From Pseudomonas muyukensis (GTDB lineage: Bacteria; Pseudomonadota; Gammaproteobacteria; Pseudomonadales; Pseudomonadaceae): a stretch of 64,000 nt of DNA. This document shows positions 47,864-55,927 of this stretch, one piece after another. Under the pieces are notes generated by a model. It had not been told where the DNA came from. It did no database searches and worked only from the letters and a program-made list of their open reading frames with translations. The stretch lies in contig NZ_CP077073.1 of the NCBI RefSeq assembly GCF_019139535.1, positions 5,422,501 to 5,486,500 of the forward strand, read 5' to 3'. Made by a program: the position numbers and the translations under genes. Numbering within the stretch: the first letter of the stretch is position 1; every line of letters starts with the position of its first letter.

Positions 47864-48523
47864 TTAGACCACATACGCGGACCGCCAAGCCGAGAGTTGT
47901 GCCTTGAATGGCTGCATCCGGAGGTATGCCCGCTTTGACAAGTCCAATTGGTACTTTAAGCTCTTTCTAATCTCTGCGTGAATGTGTATCGCATTGCGCG
48001 CTTCATAGAACTCGATCAGCTCATCCTTGAGCCAAGGCTCAATCATTCCAAGCGCGGCAGCACATTCGGCTTTCTTGTCGAATCGGACCTTGGTGTCATC
48101 AGTCCTCCCAACGGCCTCATACGTAGGGATGATCTTCTTTCCATCGTGTTCAAGATACTTCTCAAGCAACGCGAGGCTAGCCGGCGGAATTGAAATCTGC
48201 TTCTTCGTGGGGAACTCCGTAAGAGCGACAACTCGTGGTTCTGTACCAAGAAAATCAAAGAGCAAGTAATGAAGTACTGCTTCGTAAATGGAAGCATATG
48301 ACATTACTTGCAGCCGTATCTGTGATCGCAGCATCCAGTCATCGGCTTCAAGCCCTTCCAGGATTTTGTAGATATAGCGCGTAGAGATAAACTCCTCACC
48401 AAGGCGTTGAGCAAGAGTCGCGTCACCAATGAAGTCGAAGTACGCGGTATGCCAAGCCTCGTCGGCAACGTGCGCTGAAACATATGCATTAATAGTTTTC
48501 TGAATTTCTGCATCGAATGCCAT
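47864..48523 (-). CDS. HEPN-like protein in an integron-type cassette
   Basis: A 219-residue soluble, helix-rich protein (start MAFDAEIQKTINAYVS, AGGGAAA upstream). It has no named family that I recognise. The helical part SYASIYEAVLHYLLFDFLG and the later FYEARNAIHIHAEI suggest a HEPN/RiboL-PSP-like fold: ARNxxHIH carries an R-x(5)-H pattern like HEPN ribonucleases. Its start lies 18 bp after an attC-like site and its TAA stop sits inside a GTCTAAC inverse core (47869-47863), the arrangement of a mobile integron cassette. A defence or toxin role is inference. Confidence 0.6.
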   Translation of the reverse strand: MAFDAEIQKTINAYVSAHVADEAWHTAYFDFIGDATLAQRLGEEFISTRYIYKILEGLEADDWMLRSQIRLQVMSYASIYEAVLHYLLFDFLGTEPRVVALTEFPTKKQISIPPASLALLEKYLEHDGKKIIPTYEAVGRTDDTKVRFDKKAECAAALGMIEPWLKDELIEFYEARNAIHIHAEIRKSLKYQLDLSKRAYLRMQPFKAQLSAWRSAYVV

Positions 48524-48540
48524 GGACTTTCCCTGTTGTG

Positions 48541-48625
48541 GTCTAACGCTGGAGGTAGCCAGCGCGGGGGACACCCAATCGGCACAGCCGCTGGGCGTCC
48601 GCTTGATCGAAGGATTAGGTTAAAT
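48541..48625 (-). other. attC-like recombination site
   Basis: Read on the minus strand it opens with ATTTAAC (48625-48619, consensus RYYYAAC) and closes with GTTAGAC (48547-48541, consensus GTTRRRY). Between them are imperfect arms, AAGCGGACGCCC and GGGTGTCCCCCGC, able to fold as a hairpin. Length 85 bp is normal for attC. It separates two minus-strand genes and overlaps the end of the first. Confidence 0.7.
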
Positions 48626-49013
48626 AGGCATAACCACCGAGCCGGGCAATTGTGAAAGCTACGAAATCTCCAACAACTCTCGGATCGTCAGTAGAAATTA
48701 CGCCCTCGATCGTTAAGAGGCCACAATCGACGATGACGGGATTTATGGAAGCAATTATTCCAAATATCCGATTTCGTCATCCACCCAACTGCTCGACTCC
48801 AACTTTCTGGCTTGGATTACCCGAAAAAATTTCGTCACAAGGCTCCTCATCATCAAGGAGCGGGCTAAATGCAAACTCGAAGTCAGCATCGGGACTTGGT
48901 ATGTTTCTCTCGTCGACCCTGAACTCATTCTTTACACACAAACATGTGCTGTCAATCTCAATTTTTGCTTCAAGACAAGGGCCATCAGTCGAAATAAAGC
49001 GTGCAAGAGGCAT
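48615..49013 (-). pseudogene. Small unknown cassette protein with an in-frame TGA
   Basis: From ATG 49013 (MPLARFISTDGPCLEAKIEI) the frame runs 78 codons to VEQLGG, meets TGA (48779-48777), and continues in the same frame for 54 codons (RNRIFGIIASINPVIVDCGL through ARLGGYAYLT) to TAA at 48617-48615. Both parts look like real protein, and together give a 132-codon gene filling the gap between two attC-like sites. The TGA is probably a nonsense change in a Trp or Arg codon. It may instead be two overlapping units. No family recognised. Confidence 0.55.
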
Positions 49014-49018
49014 AAGCA

Positions 49019-49088
49019 ACCTAACGATTAAGCTAAGGGATGGCGGAACGCCGCCTCAGCGAACGAAGTGAGCGATTTGAGCGATTTG
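49019..49088 (-). other. attC-like site upstream of the first cassette
   Basis: On the minus strand it ends in GTTAGGT (GTTRRRY core, 49025-49019), six bases before the next ATG. It is preceded by TTAGCTTAATC and the hairpin GGCGGCGTTCCGCC, closely like the 3' half of classic attC sites. The 5' inverse core is degenerate (GCTCAAA), lying in a 9-bp tandem repeat AGCGATTTG (three copies, 49071-49096, plus strand). Confidence 0.55.
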
Positions 49089-49096
49089 AGCGATTT

Positions 49097-49737
49097 TTTA
49101 TACACTGCCGAGAATTTGAACTGTAGCTTGGAGCAAAATTGAAACTGCGGCGAAAAAGCACCGGCGGCATTCCATTTTAGCTTCCATGGCACCGCACTCC
49201 TAATGAATTGAGCCTAGACACAAAGTCGCAGATAACTCACAGGACGGGCCTGATGTATAACATTCCTTGTTCCTTTAGCTATCCGTGTCTAGGCTGAGGC
49301 TTTCAGCGTGCAGATGAGCGTATAAGGAAGCTATACACCACGCATGAGCAGCCATGCTTGCTCGACCACACGTGGGAGTAAATTCGCCTGCGACATTACT
49401 CGATTCGAACCGAGCGTGTCTATTGCAGGTGGGTTACGTTGCGCGGCAGGAAAAGGTCCGTTTAGGTTGAGGCAGCTCATACGAATTTCGTAGTGTGTGC
49501 CTCCACCTTCACCAGTACTTAGCACCAGGGGTCTTCTGCTTTGATCCTGACCGTCAGCTTCTGGTGGTGCAGTACCTGAGAATTAAAGCCTAAGAGTTAA
49601 CTGTCACCGTCACAGTCTTAGATTAGCCCGCGCATCGTGAAATCGGGCTCTCGGTATTCCATAACAACTTTTTGAACAGCGGCTTTTCAAAAAAAATCGG
49701 GGCTTAGCAAATCAATTCTGATCACCCCGGCCCAATA
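49097..49737. other. No gene recognised; inverted repeat inside
   Basis: About 640 bp without a convincing gene. It contains an 11-bp perfect inverted repeat, AGCCTAGACAC at 49211-49221 and GTGTCTAGGCT at 49285-49295, enclosing 63 bp that include TTATACAT-type A/T-rich sequence. This could be a miniature element or an end of a lost mobile element. A 64-codon minus-strand frame at 49331-49525 lacks supporting signals. Confidence 0.45.
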
Positions 49738-49761
49738 AAAAGACGCCAATTGGCGTCTTCC
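49738..49761 (-). terminator. Terminator of the biosynthetic operon
   Basis: Stem AAGACGCC/GGCGTCTT with loop AATT and an A-run on the left, which is a T-run for minus-strand transcripts. It lies 12 bp after the LysE-family gene. Confidence 0.88.
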
Positions 49762-49772
49762 CAACACCCCCA

Positions 49773-50399
49773 TCAATCCAACGGCTTCCTCAACAAAATA
49801 TCCACCGCAAACACCCCCAACACCGCCCCAGACACCCACCGCTGTGTCCGCATCGCCGCAGGCCGGGCGGTCAGGAAGCGGCTCACCCGCGCCGCCGCCA
49901 ACACAATCAACCCATTAACCGTCACCGCAATGACAATCTGCACCAACCCCAGCTGCATGTACTGCTGCAAGGTCGACCCCACCGTCGGGTCGATGAACTG
50001 CGGAATCAACGCCGAGTACATCAACGCGATCTTCGGGTTCAGCAGGTTGGTCACCAGCCCCATGGTGAACAATTTGCGCGGCGAATGCGGCGGCAGTTCC
50101 CGTGCCTCGAAAGGCGAGGCGCCGCGGACCATGTTCCAGGCCAGGTAACCCAGGTAGAAGGCGCCGGCAATGCGCACCACGTCATACGCCACCGGCACGG
50201 CCTTGAACAGCGCCGACAGGCCAAGCCCGGAGGCCACCAGGTAGCAGATGAACCCCAGCGCCACGCCGGCCAGGGAGATCATCCCGGCCAGGCGGCCCTG
50301 GGAAATCGCCCGGGATGTCAGGTAGACCATGTTCGGGCCGGGGGTCAAGACCATGCCCAGGGCGATGATCGCCACACCTATCAAATTCTCCAACGGCAT
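49773..50399 (-). CDS. LysE/RhtB-family amino-acid exporter
   Basis: A 208-residue inner-membrane protein with about six hydrophobic segments and the family start MPLENLIGVAIIALGMVLTP, followed by GPNMVYLTSRAISQG and NLLNPKIALMYSALIPQF. ATG 50399 has AAGGAG; the 22-codon extension is not used. Last gene of the cluster, 99 bp after the second ATP-grasp gene. Exporters of this family serve amino-acid-like antimetabolite clusters (for example AmbA in P. aeruginosa), so it probably exports the product. Confidence 0.9.
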   Translation of the reverse strand: MPLENLIGVAIIALGMVLTPGPNMVYLTSRAISQGRLAGMISLAGVALGFICYLVASGLGLSALFKAVPVAYDVVRIAGAFYLGYLAWNMVRGASPFEARELPPHSPRKLFTMGLVTNLLNPKIALMYSALIPQFIDPTVGSTLQQYMQLGLVQIVIAVTVNGLIVLAAARVSRFLTARPAAMRTQRWVSGAVLGVFAVDILLRKPLD

Positions 50400-50498
50400 C
50401 TCAACATGCTCCTTCGCATGGCTGGGTGGCCCAACGGCGCTGCAAGGCAGCGCCGCGGCCGGCATCGTTCAATGTAGCCGGGGCGCGCGGCGCGGCCC

Positions 50499-51698
50499 TC
50501 ATGCTTGCAGGCTCCAGGCGTGGGACAACTGCGCGAAGATCGACTCGACATCGCGCTCCAGCGCCTGGCGGTCGAAGCTGCGCAAGCGCAGCCGGGTCTT
50601 CGCCCCTTCATAAACACCGCTGGCACTGCGCTGCAGCTCCTGGGGCTGCGACCAATACAGCGTGCCCAGGCCTGCGTCGGGCGTGCTGGCACGCCGGCCA
50701 ATCACCCAGGCGCCGCGCTCGCCATGCAGCGGGCGGCCGTCGCGGCTGCGGCTGCGCGCCTGCTCGCGGTAGCGGCTGGACGCCTCGGTCTGCAACTCCC
50801 AGGCGATGCCCACCAGGTCGATGTCGCGCACCTCGCGCCAAAGGAAGGGGATTTCCGCGCCGCCGACGCGGGCGCCGATCTCGAGAAAGCGCAAGGTATC
50901 GCCGTCAGCGAACAGCTCCAGGTGAAAGACAATCTCGCGCCCTGGCGCGAACGCCGCCAGCAGCTCGGCAACGCGGCTGGCGATGCGGCGCTCGTCATCG
51001 CCTTCGGCAAGCTCGATGCTGCCCAACGGGCTGTCCGGGCCGAAGTCGGCGCAGCTGTTCACGTAGCGCGATGCGGTCAGCACCACCACCTGCTCGCCAT
51101 CCCACCAGCCATCCACATGCAAAATCGGCGCGGCGCAGAACACTTGGACCATCATCGGCTCTGGCTGCGCGTCCTGCAGCAGCGCCAGGTCCTGCGCCTG
51201 GCGCAGGATCCTGACGCCGCGGCTGGCGGTGCCGAAGCGGGGCTTGAGCACCAGTGGGTAGCCGTGGCGTTGCAGCAGCTGGCGCACCCCCTGCGCGTCG
51301 TCGGCGGCCACCGCCGGCAGCACGGCGATGGCCGTCTGCCGGTTGGCCACCGCGAGCATGCTGAGCTTGTCGCGAAAGCGCTCGACCCAGGCCGGCGCGT
51401 CGCCGTGGATGGCCCAGCGCTCGCGGATCGCGGCGGCATTGAGCAGGTCGCCTTCGTTCAACGCCACCACGCGCTCGGGCACGCCGTACTGGGCGATCAC
51501 TCGCCCAGCCTCGGCCATGACCGCGTCGGCATCGTCCAGCGAGGCCAGCGTCGAGCTCGACGCCAGCCGCGCGGCCGGCAGCGAGCCGAGTGACTCGGGC
51601 GTGCAGATCGCCCGGATCACCCTGCCAGCGGGCAGCTCATACTCGTCGTAGAGTGCCTGGCGCCCTACCCAGCGATGCAGGCAGAGCACGTAGCTCAT
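50499..51698 (-). CDS. ATP-grasp ligase, second
   Basis: A 399-residue carboxylate-amine ligase-like protein. ATP-grasp features: HGYPLVLKPRFGTASRGVRI (lysine and glycine-rich loop of the ATP site, about residue 145-165) and FLEIGARVGGAEIPFLW near 290 with the metal-binding Glu. The C-terminus (about 330-399) is an extra small domain. The ATG overlaps the stop of the first ATP-grasp gene by four bases. Two different ATP-grasps in one operon suggest two successive amide or peptide bonds. Confidence 0.82.
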   Translation of the reverse strand: MSYVLCLHRWVGRQALYDEYELPAGRVIRAICTPESLGSLPAARLASSSTLASLDDADAVMAEAGRVIAQYGVPERVVALNEGDLLNAAAIRERWAIHGDAPAWVERFRDKLSMLAVANRQTAIAVLPAVAADDAQGVRQLLQRHGYPLVLKPRFGTASRGVRILRQAQDLALLQDAQPEPMMVQVFCAAPILHVDGWWDGEQVVVLTASRYVNSCADFGPDSPLGSIELAEGDDERRIASRVAELLAAFAPGREIVFHLELFADGDTLRFLEIGARVGGAEIPFLWREVRDIDLVGIAWELQTEASSRYREQARSRSRDGRPLHGERGAWVIGRRASTPDAGLGTLYWSQPQELQRSASGVYEGAKTRLRLRSFDRQALERDVESIFAQLSHAWSLQA

Positions 51699-52951
51699 GC
51701 CTGGGGCTCCTGGATGAAGTGCACGGCGGCGACCAGTTCATCGCCGATGCGCACCGCGTCCTCGCGCGAGGTGCCGGTGGCCAGCACATAACCGGAAACG
51801 CAGTCGGCCACGGTGTCCAGCGGCGGGATCACATCGCCTTCGTGCTTCTGGATGACCACCGCGCGCTCGGCCTCGCCCAGCTCGAACAGGAACGGCAGGA
51901 ACACCAGCGGCGTCTCGCCTGGGCGGGTGTGGCGCACGTCGACGTCAGGCTTGAGGTCGAGCTCGACCTTGCGCACCTTGCCCGGGGTCGGCACGAAGAA
52001 CTGGATCGCGGCGCCGGCCTTGGGCTCTGGCGACGCCAGCGGCAGTTCGTCGATGCCCAGCGGCACGGTGAGGAACATGCGGTTCAGGTCCAGGCCGAAG
52101 GCGCGGCGCACCAGTTCCGGGGCGCCGGAGCCGGCCAGGCGGGCATGGGACTCGAGCACGCGCGGGCCCTTGGCGGTGAGGACGAACTCGCTGTGCGACG
52201 GGCCCTCTTCCAGCTCCACCGCATCGAGCAGGCGGCAGGTCATGTCCTTGAGCTCGGTGAGCCACTGCTTGGCGTCGGTGCTGGGGGTGCTGACTTCCCA
52301 CTCGACGTACTTGTCGTTCATGCGGTACTGCGAGTAGCCGATCGGCAGGTGGCGGCGCTTGAAGGAGAACGAGTCGACGCTGACCACCGGGCCGTCCAGG
52401 TACTCTTCGATGATGATGTGGCGCACCTCGGCCTCCTTGAGCGCCTGCCAGGCACGGGTGGCGCTGGCGGCATCCTCGCAGGGGTGGATGTGCAGGCTGG
52501 CGACGCCTTCGGCCGGCTTGAGCACCGAGCGGCCATGCTCGGCGACGAACGCGATGGCGTCCTCGGCGCAAGTGACGTGGCGGAAGGCCACCGGGCTCAG
52601 GTCGTGCTTGGCCAGCAGCTCGCGCATGGCCACCTTGTCCTTGAGCAGGTGCGCGGTCTTGTAGGAAACACCGGTCAGCTTGAAGTGGTCGACCACCTTG
52701 CCGGTGGACTCGCCGGCCACCTCGGTGGTGGTGATGATGCGCTCGAACGGGCGCTCGCGGTGCAGCGGCTCGAGCACCTTGATGATTGCCTCGGCATCGT
52801 CGATGCGGGCATGCACCACGCGCTCGCAATGGCTGACGATCTCCTGCTCGTAGTCACCATCCTGGTGCACCAGCACGACATCGATGCCCATTTCCTTGGC
52901 CCCGTGGATAGGCGCCGGACGGCCACCGATAACTGCAATACGCTTGTTCAT
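51695..52951 (-). CDS. ATP-grasp ligase, first
   Basis: A 418-residue ATP-grasp protein of the L-amino-acid-ligase/carnosine-synthase type. N-terminal Rossmann-like domain (RIAVIGGRPAPIHGAKEMGI), DKVAMRELLAKHDLSPV, the ATP loop VLKPAEGVASLHIHP, IIEEYLDGPVVSVDSFSF, and ESHARLAGSGAPELVRRAFG for metal binding. Such enzymes join an amino acid carboxylate to an amine via an acyl phosphate. It follows the oxygenase gene after 43 bp and overlaps the second ATP-grasp gene. Confidence 0.86.
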   Translation of the reverse strand: MNKRIAVIGGRPAPIHGAKEMGIDVVLVHQDGDYEQEIVSHCERVVHARIDDAEAIIKVLEPLHRERPFERIITTTEVAGESTGKVVDHFKLTGVSYKTAHLLKDKVAMRELLAKHDLSPVAFRHVTCAEDAIAFVAEHGRSVLKPAEGVASLHIHPCEDAASATRAWQALKEAEVRHIIIEEYLDGPVVSVDSFSFKRRHLPIGYSQYRMNDKYVEWEVSTPSTDAKQWLTELKDMTCRLLDAVELEEGPSHSEFVLTAKGPRVLESHARLAGSGAPELVRRAFGLDLNRMFLTVPLGIDELPLASPEPKAGAAIQFFVPTPGKVRKVELDLKPDVDVRHTRPGETPLVFLPFLFELGEAERAVVIQKHEGDVIPPLDTVADCVSGYVLATGTSREDAVRIGDELVAAVHFIQEPQA

Positions 52952-52990
52952 GCAAACTCCTTGTTCGTCGTGAGATTTGTCAGCAAAGCA

Positions 52991-53947
52991 TCAGCTGCCG
53001 TAGACCCGGCGCAACCAGCGCGCCTGGCCATCGGGCAGGGGTTTGAACGCCTTGCGCCGATGCAGCACGCGGGCGTTCTTGAAAATGAAGAAGTCACCGG
53101 GCTGCAGCACCAGCTCTATGCCCTGGATATCCTTGAGCACCTGGCGCAGCAGGCTGAGCGCGGCCTGGGCGGGCGCGGCGCTGGCGCTGACGATGCCGTC
53201 GTCGAAGCGCAGCCGATAGCCGTTGGCGCCACGTTCGAGAATCGGCATCACCCGTTGCTCGCCGTCATAGCCTTCGTTGGAGGCCGGCGCGCCGAAAGCG
53301 AAGGCCGACTGGCTGAGTTCCTCGATGGCCCAGGCCGGCAGGCATGACAGCACATGGTCGACACAGACGATGTCGGTGGAAGCCTGCTCGTGGTTACGCA
53401 CGGCGATGAACGCCAGGTAGTTGGGCACGCTGCGGGCGACATCGCTGGCCTGGTCGTCGAATGGCCAGTTGGGGTTGTCGGTATGCCACGAGAAATCCAC
53501 ATCCGCGCCCCAGGAACTGGTGGTGCCTGCCGCTTGCGCCACCGGCACCACATTGCGCACCAGCTTGCCGTGGTTCTCGTACTCCACGGCGTGGGAGCGC
53601 ACCCCCAGCAGGTTGAGCATGCCGAAATGCAGCAGGTCGAAATCCAGCACGCACTGGGCATCGGGCAAAAACCCGTTGCTCGGCGACGGCACCGCGGTGG
53701 ACAGCCCAATGCCGCGCAACAGCAGGGCCTTGTGGCTGCACCCGGCAAACCCGCGGATGCTCTCGACCAGGGTCGGGCCAAGCAGCGAGCGCAGCCAGTC
53801 GGCACCCACCGCGCCGACGTTGTCGGCGCGGTGCGGCATGCTGGCCAGGCGTTCGCGGCAGGCGGCCAGCCCGGACAGGTCGGCATCGCTCACGGTCAGC
53901 ACCTGGACCACCGAGGCCTGGTGCACATCCAGCGCCATGAGGCTCAT
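52991..53947 (-). CDS. Clavaminate-synthase-like Fe(II)/2-oxoglutarate oxygenase
   Basis: A 318-residue member of the TauD/clavaminate-synthase superfamily. The iron-binding HxD is in DFSWHTDNPNWPF (near residue 152), and the distal His with the 2-oxoglutarate-binding Arg in ARVLHRRKAFKP (near 295). Relatives hydroxylate or desaturate free or carrier-bound amino acids (for example AmbC/AmbD, arginine hydroxylases). ATG 53947 overlaps the stop codon of a 38-codon gene; the longer frame from 54067 runs through that gene in another frame and is rejected. Confidence 0.88.
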   Translation of the reverse strand: MSLMALDVHQASVVQVLTVSDADLSGLAACRERLASMPHRADNVGAVGADWLRSLLGPTLVESIRGFAGCSHKALLLRGIGLSTAVPSPSNGFLPDAQCVLDFDLLHFGMLNLLGVRSHAVEYENHGKLVRNVVPVAQAAGTTSSWGADVDFSWHTDNPNWPFDDQASDVARSVPNYLAFIAVRNHEQASTDIVCVDHVLSCLPAWAIEELSQSAFAFGAPASNEGYDGEQRVMPILERGANGYRLRFDDGIVSASAAPAQAALSLLRQVLKDIQGIELVLQPGDFFIFKNARVLHRRKAFKPLPDGQARWLRRVYGS

Positions 53948-54060
53948 GATTGGCGCTTCAGGTAGGACGTGACCTTGGGATCCGGACGATGGGCAAACCG
54001 CGCGCTGCGCCGGAACAACACACCGAGAGGCAAGATCAGGTAGAGCAGAACGTATTCCAT
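53944..54060 (-). CDS. 38-residue membrane peptide
   Basis: A short gene: MEYVLLYLILPLGVLFRR, then a polar tail rich in Arg and Lys, ending SYLKRQS. One hydrophobic helix at the N-terminus, positive-inside tail. GGGAAGG lies eight bases before ATG 54060. Its TGA overlaps the oxygenase ATG (ATGA), which strongly suggests it is translated. It may anchor cluster enzymes to the membrane; no homologue is known to me. Confidence 0.7.
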   Translation of the reverse strand: MEYVLLYLILPLGVLFRRSARFAHRPDPKVTSYLKRQS

Positions 54061-54088
54061 GTTGCACCTTCCCTAGTAGATGAAATGT

Positions 54089-55927
54089 TCAGTCCAGCGG
54101 CACGGTCTCGCGCCAGTCGACCGCTTCCTCGAACCGTGGCTGCTGGGCTTTCTCGAGGTAGAAATCGCCGATGGCCAATACGTCCATGTTGGTGCGCATG
54201 AAGCAGCGGTAGGCCTCGAACGGTGTGTTGACGATGGGCTCGCCACGCACGTTGAACGAGGTGTTGACCAGCGCCGGGCACCCGGTGCGCTGGTGGAAGC
54301 GTTCGAGCAAGGCGCGAAAACGCGGGTTGCGCTCGCTGTCGACGGTTTGCACCCGCGCCGAGAAGTCGACATGGGTGATCGCCGGCAGGTCGCTGCGCAC
54401 CACCTTGAGCAGGTCGATGCCGGTCAACTGCGCCTGGTGCCCGGGCACGCTCTTGCGAATCGCCTGGGCCACCGGCGACACCACCAGCATGTAGGGGCTC
54501 TCCTCGACGATGTCGAAGCAGTCGGCCGCGCGCTCGGCCAGCACCACCGGGGCGAACGGGCGGAACGACTCGCGGAACTTGATGCGCAGGTTCATCGTCG
54601 ACTGGGTGTCGGAGCGCCGTGGGTCACCGAGGATCGAGCGGTTGCCCAGCGAGCGCGGACCAAACTCCATGCGCCCCTGGAACCAGCCCACCACGCCGCC
54701 TTCCTCCATGCTCAGGATCACCCGGTGGTCGAATTCCTCCTGGCTCAGCTGCTGGTACACGGCGCCGCATTCATCCAGTTCGGCGCGGATCTGCTCGGCG
54801 CTGTACTGTGGCCCGAGCAGCGAGCCGCTCATGCCATCGACCGCTTCGGGCAGTTCGCGCTGGCTGACCTGGCGCTGCCGGCGATCGGTGAGCAACGCCG
54901 CCCCCAGCGAACCACCGGCATCACCGGCAGCCGGTTGAATCCACAGGCGCTCGAAGGTCCGCTCGCGAGACACCACGCCGTTGGCCACGCAGTTCAGGGC
55001 CACGCCACCGGCCATGCACAGGTTGCGCTCGCCGGTAAGCTCGCGGGCGGTCTTGGCCAGGCGCGAAACGATCAGCTCGGTGACTTTCTGCACCGAGGCC
55101 GCGAGGTCGAACTCACGCTCGGTCAGCGGCGCCTCGGGCAGACGCCGCGGGCCGCCGAACAAGCGCACGAAGGCTTCGCCGGTCATCACTTCACCGCGGA
55201 TAAACTCGAACTTGGTCCAGTCCAGGCGGAAGCTGCCGTCGGGCTTCACATCGATCAGCTCGGCGAGGATGCGCTCGGCGTACACCGGCTTGCCATAGGG
55301 CGCCAGGCCCATGAGCTTGTACTCGCCGGAGTCGACCTTGAAGCCGCAGAAGTAGGTGAACGCCGAATAGAGCAGGCCAAGCGAATGCGGGAACGAAAGC
55401 TCCGCGACTTTCTCCAGGCCCTCGGGCTTGCCGTGCCAGAGCGTGGTGGTGGCCCATTCGCCGACGCTGTCGATGCACAGGATCGCCGCCCGTTCGAAGG
55501 GGCTGGGGAAAAAGGCCGAGGCGGCATGGGAGGCATGGTGGCCATGCACCTCGATGCGTCGGTCGGCGCGGTCGCCCATCTCCTTGAGGTGGCGCAGCAC
55601 TTCTCGGTCCATGCGCCGCTTGGTGGTGAGCCAGTCGGCCAGTACCGGGGCGTAGGTGCGCACCGCCGACAGGCCAGCGACCGCCGCGGTGGACAGCACC
55701 CGGCGAAATTTCAGGGCCGGGTCCTCGTAGTAGGCCACGTGGTCGACCTGGTCCAGGCGCAAGCCGGCCTCGGCCAGCACGAAGGCAATGGCCTGGCGCG
55801 GGAACCCTGGGTCGTGGCGGATGCGGCTGAAGCGTTCTTCCTGGGCCGCGGCGACGATGCGGCCATCGATCACCAGCGTGGCCGCGCTGTCGTGGTAGAA
55901 GGCGGAGATGCCGAGTGTGCAGGTCAT
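54089..55927 (-). CDS. NodU/CmcH-family O-carbamoyltransferase
   Basis: A 612-residue protein. The N-terminal Kae1-like domain shows LGISAFYHDSAATLV and EERFSRIRHDPGFP, and HHASHAASAFFPSPF with the metal-binding histidines. The C-terminal YrdC-like domain shows FGPRSLGNRSILGDPR and INLRIKFRESFRPFAP-like NLRIKFRESFRPF. Family members transfer a carbamoyl group from carbamoyl phosphate via carbamoyl-AMP to a hydroxyl. ATG 55927 overlaps the previous stop (ATGA); the 843-codon frame extending upstream is out of register with the preceding gene and rejected. Confidence 0.93.
   Translation of the reverse strand: MTCTLGISAFYHDSAATLVIDGRIVAAAQEERFSRIRHDPGFPRQAIAFVLAEAGLRLDQVDHVAYYEDPALKFRRVLSTAAVAGLSAVRTYAPVLADWLTTKRRMDREVLRHLKEMGDRADRRIEVHGHHASHAASAFFPSPFERAAILCIDSVGEWATTTLWHGKPEGLEKVAELSFPHSLGLLYSAFTYFCGFKVDSGEYKLMGLAPYGKPVYAERILAELIDVKPDGSFRLDWTKFEFIRGEVMTGEAFVRLFGGPRRLPEAPLTEREFDLAASVQKVTELIVSRLAKTARELTGERNLCMAGGVALNCVANGVVSRERTFERLWIQPAAGDAGGSLGAALLTDRRQRQVSQRELPEAVDGMSGSLLGPQYSAEQIRAELDECGAVYQQLSQEEFDHRVILSMEEGGVVGWFQGRMEFGPRSLGNRSILGDPRRSDTQSTMNLRIKFRESFRPFAPVVLAERAADCFDIVEESPYMLVVSPVAQAIRKSVPGHQAQLTGIDLLKVVRSDLPAITHVDFSARVQTVDSERNPRFRALLERFHQRTGCPALVNTSFNVRGEPIVNTPFEAYRCFMRTNMDVLAIGDFYLEKAQQPRFEEAVDWRETVPLD

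Noticed and set aside
48652..49071. 139-codon plus-strand frame
   Set aside because: Antisense to the better-supported cassette gene; Ser/Pro-rich and overlaps the attC-like site.
36570..49737. Duplicate of the tmRNA 3' end as an att site
   Set aside because: I found no second copy of GGTTCAAATCC with the acceptor sequence in the island by eye.
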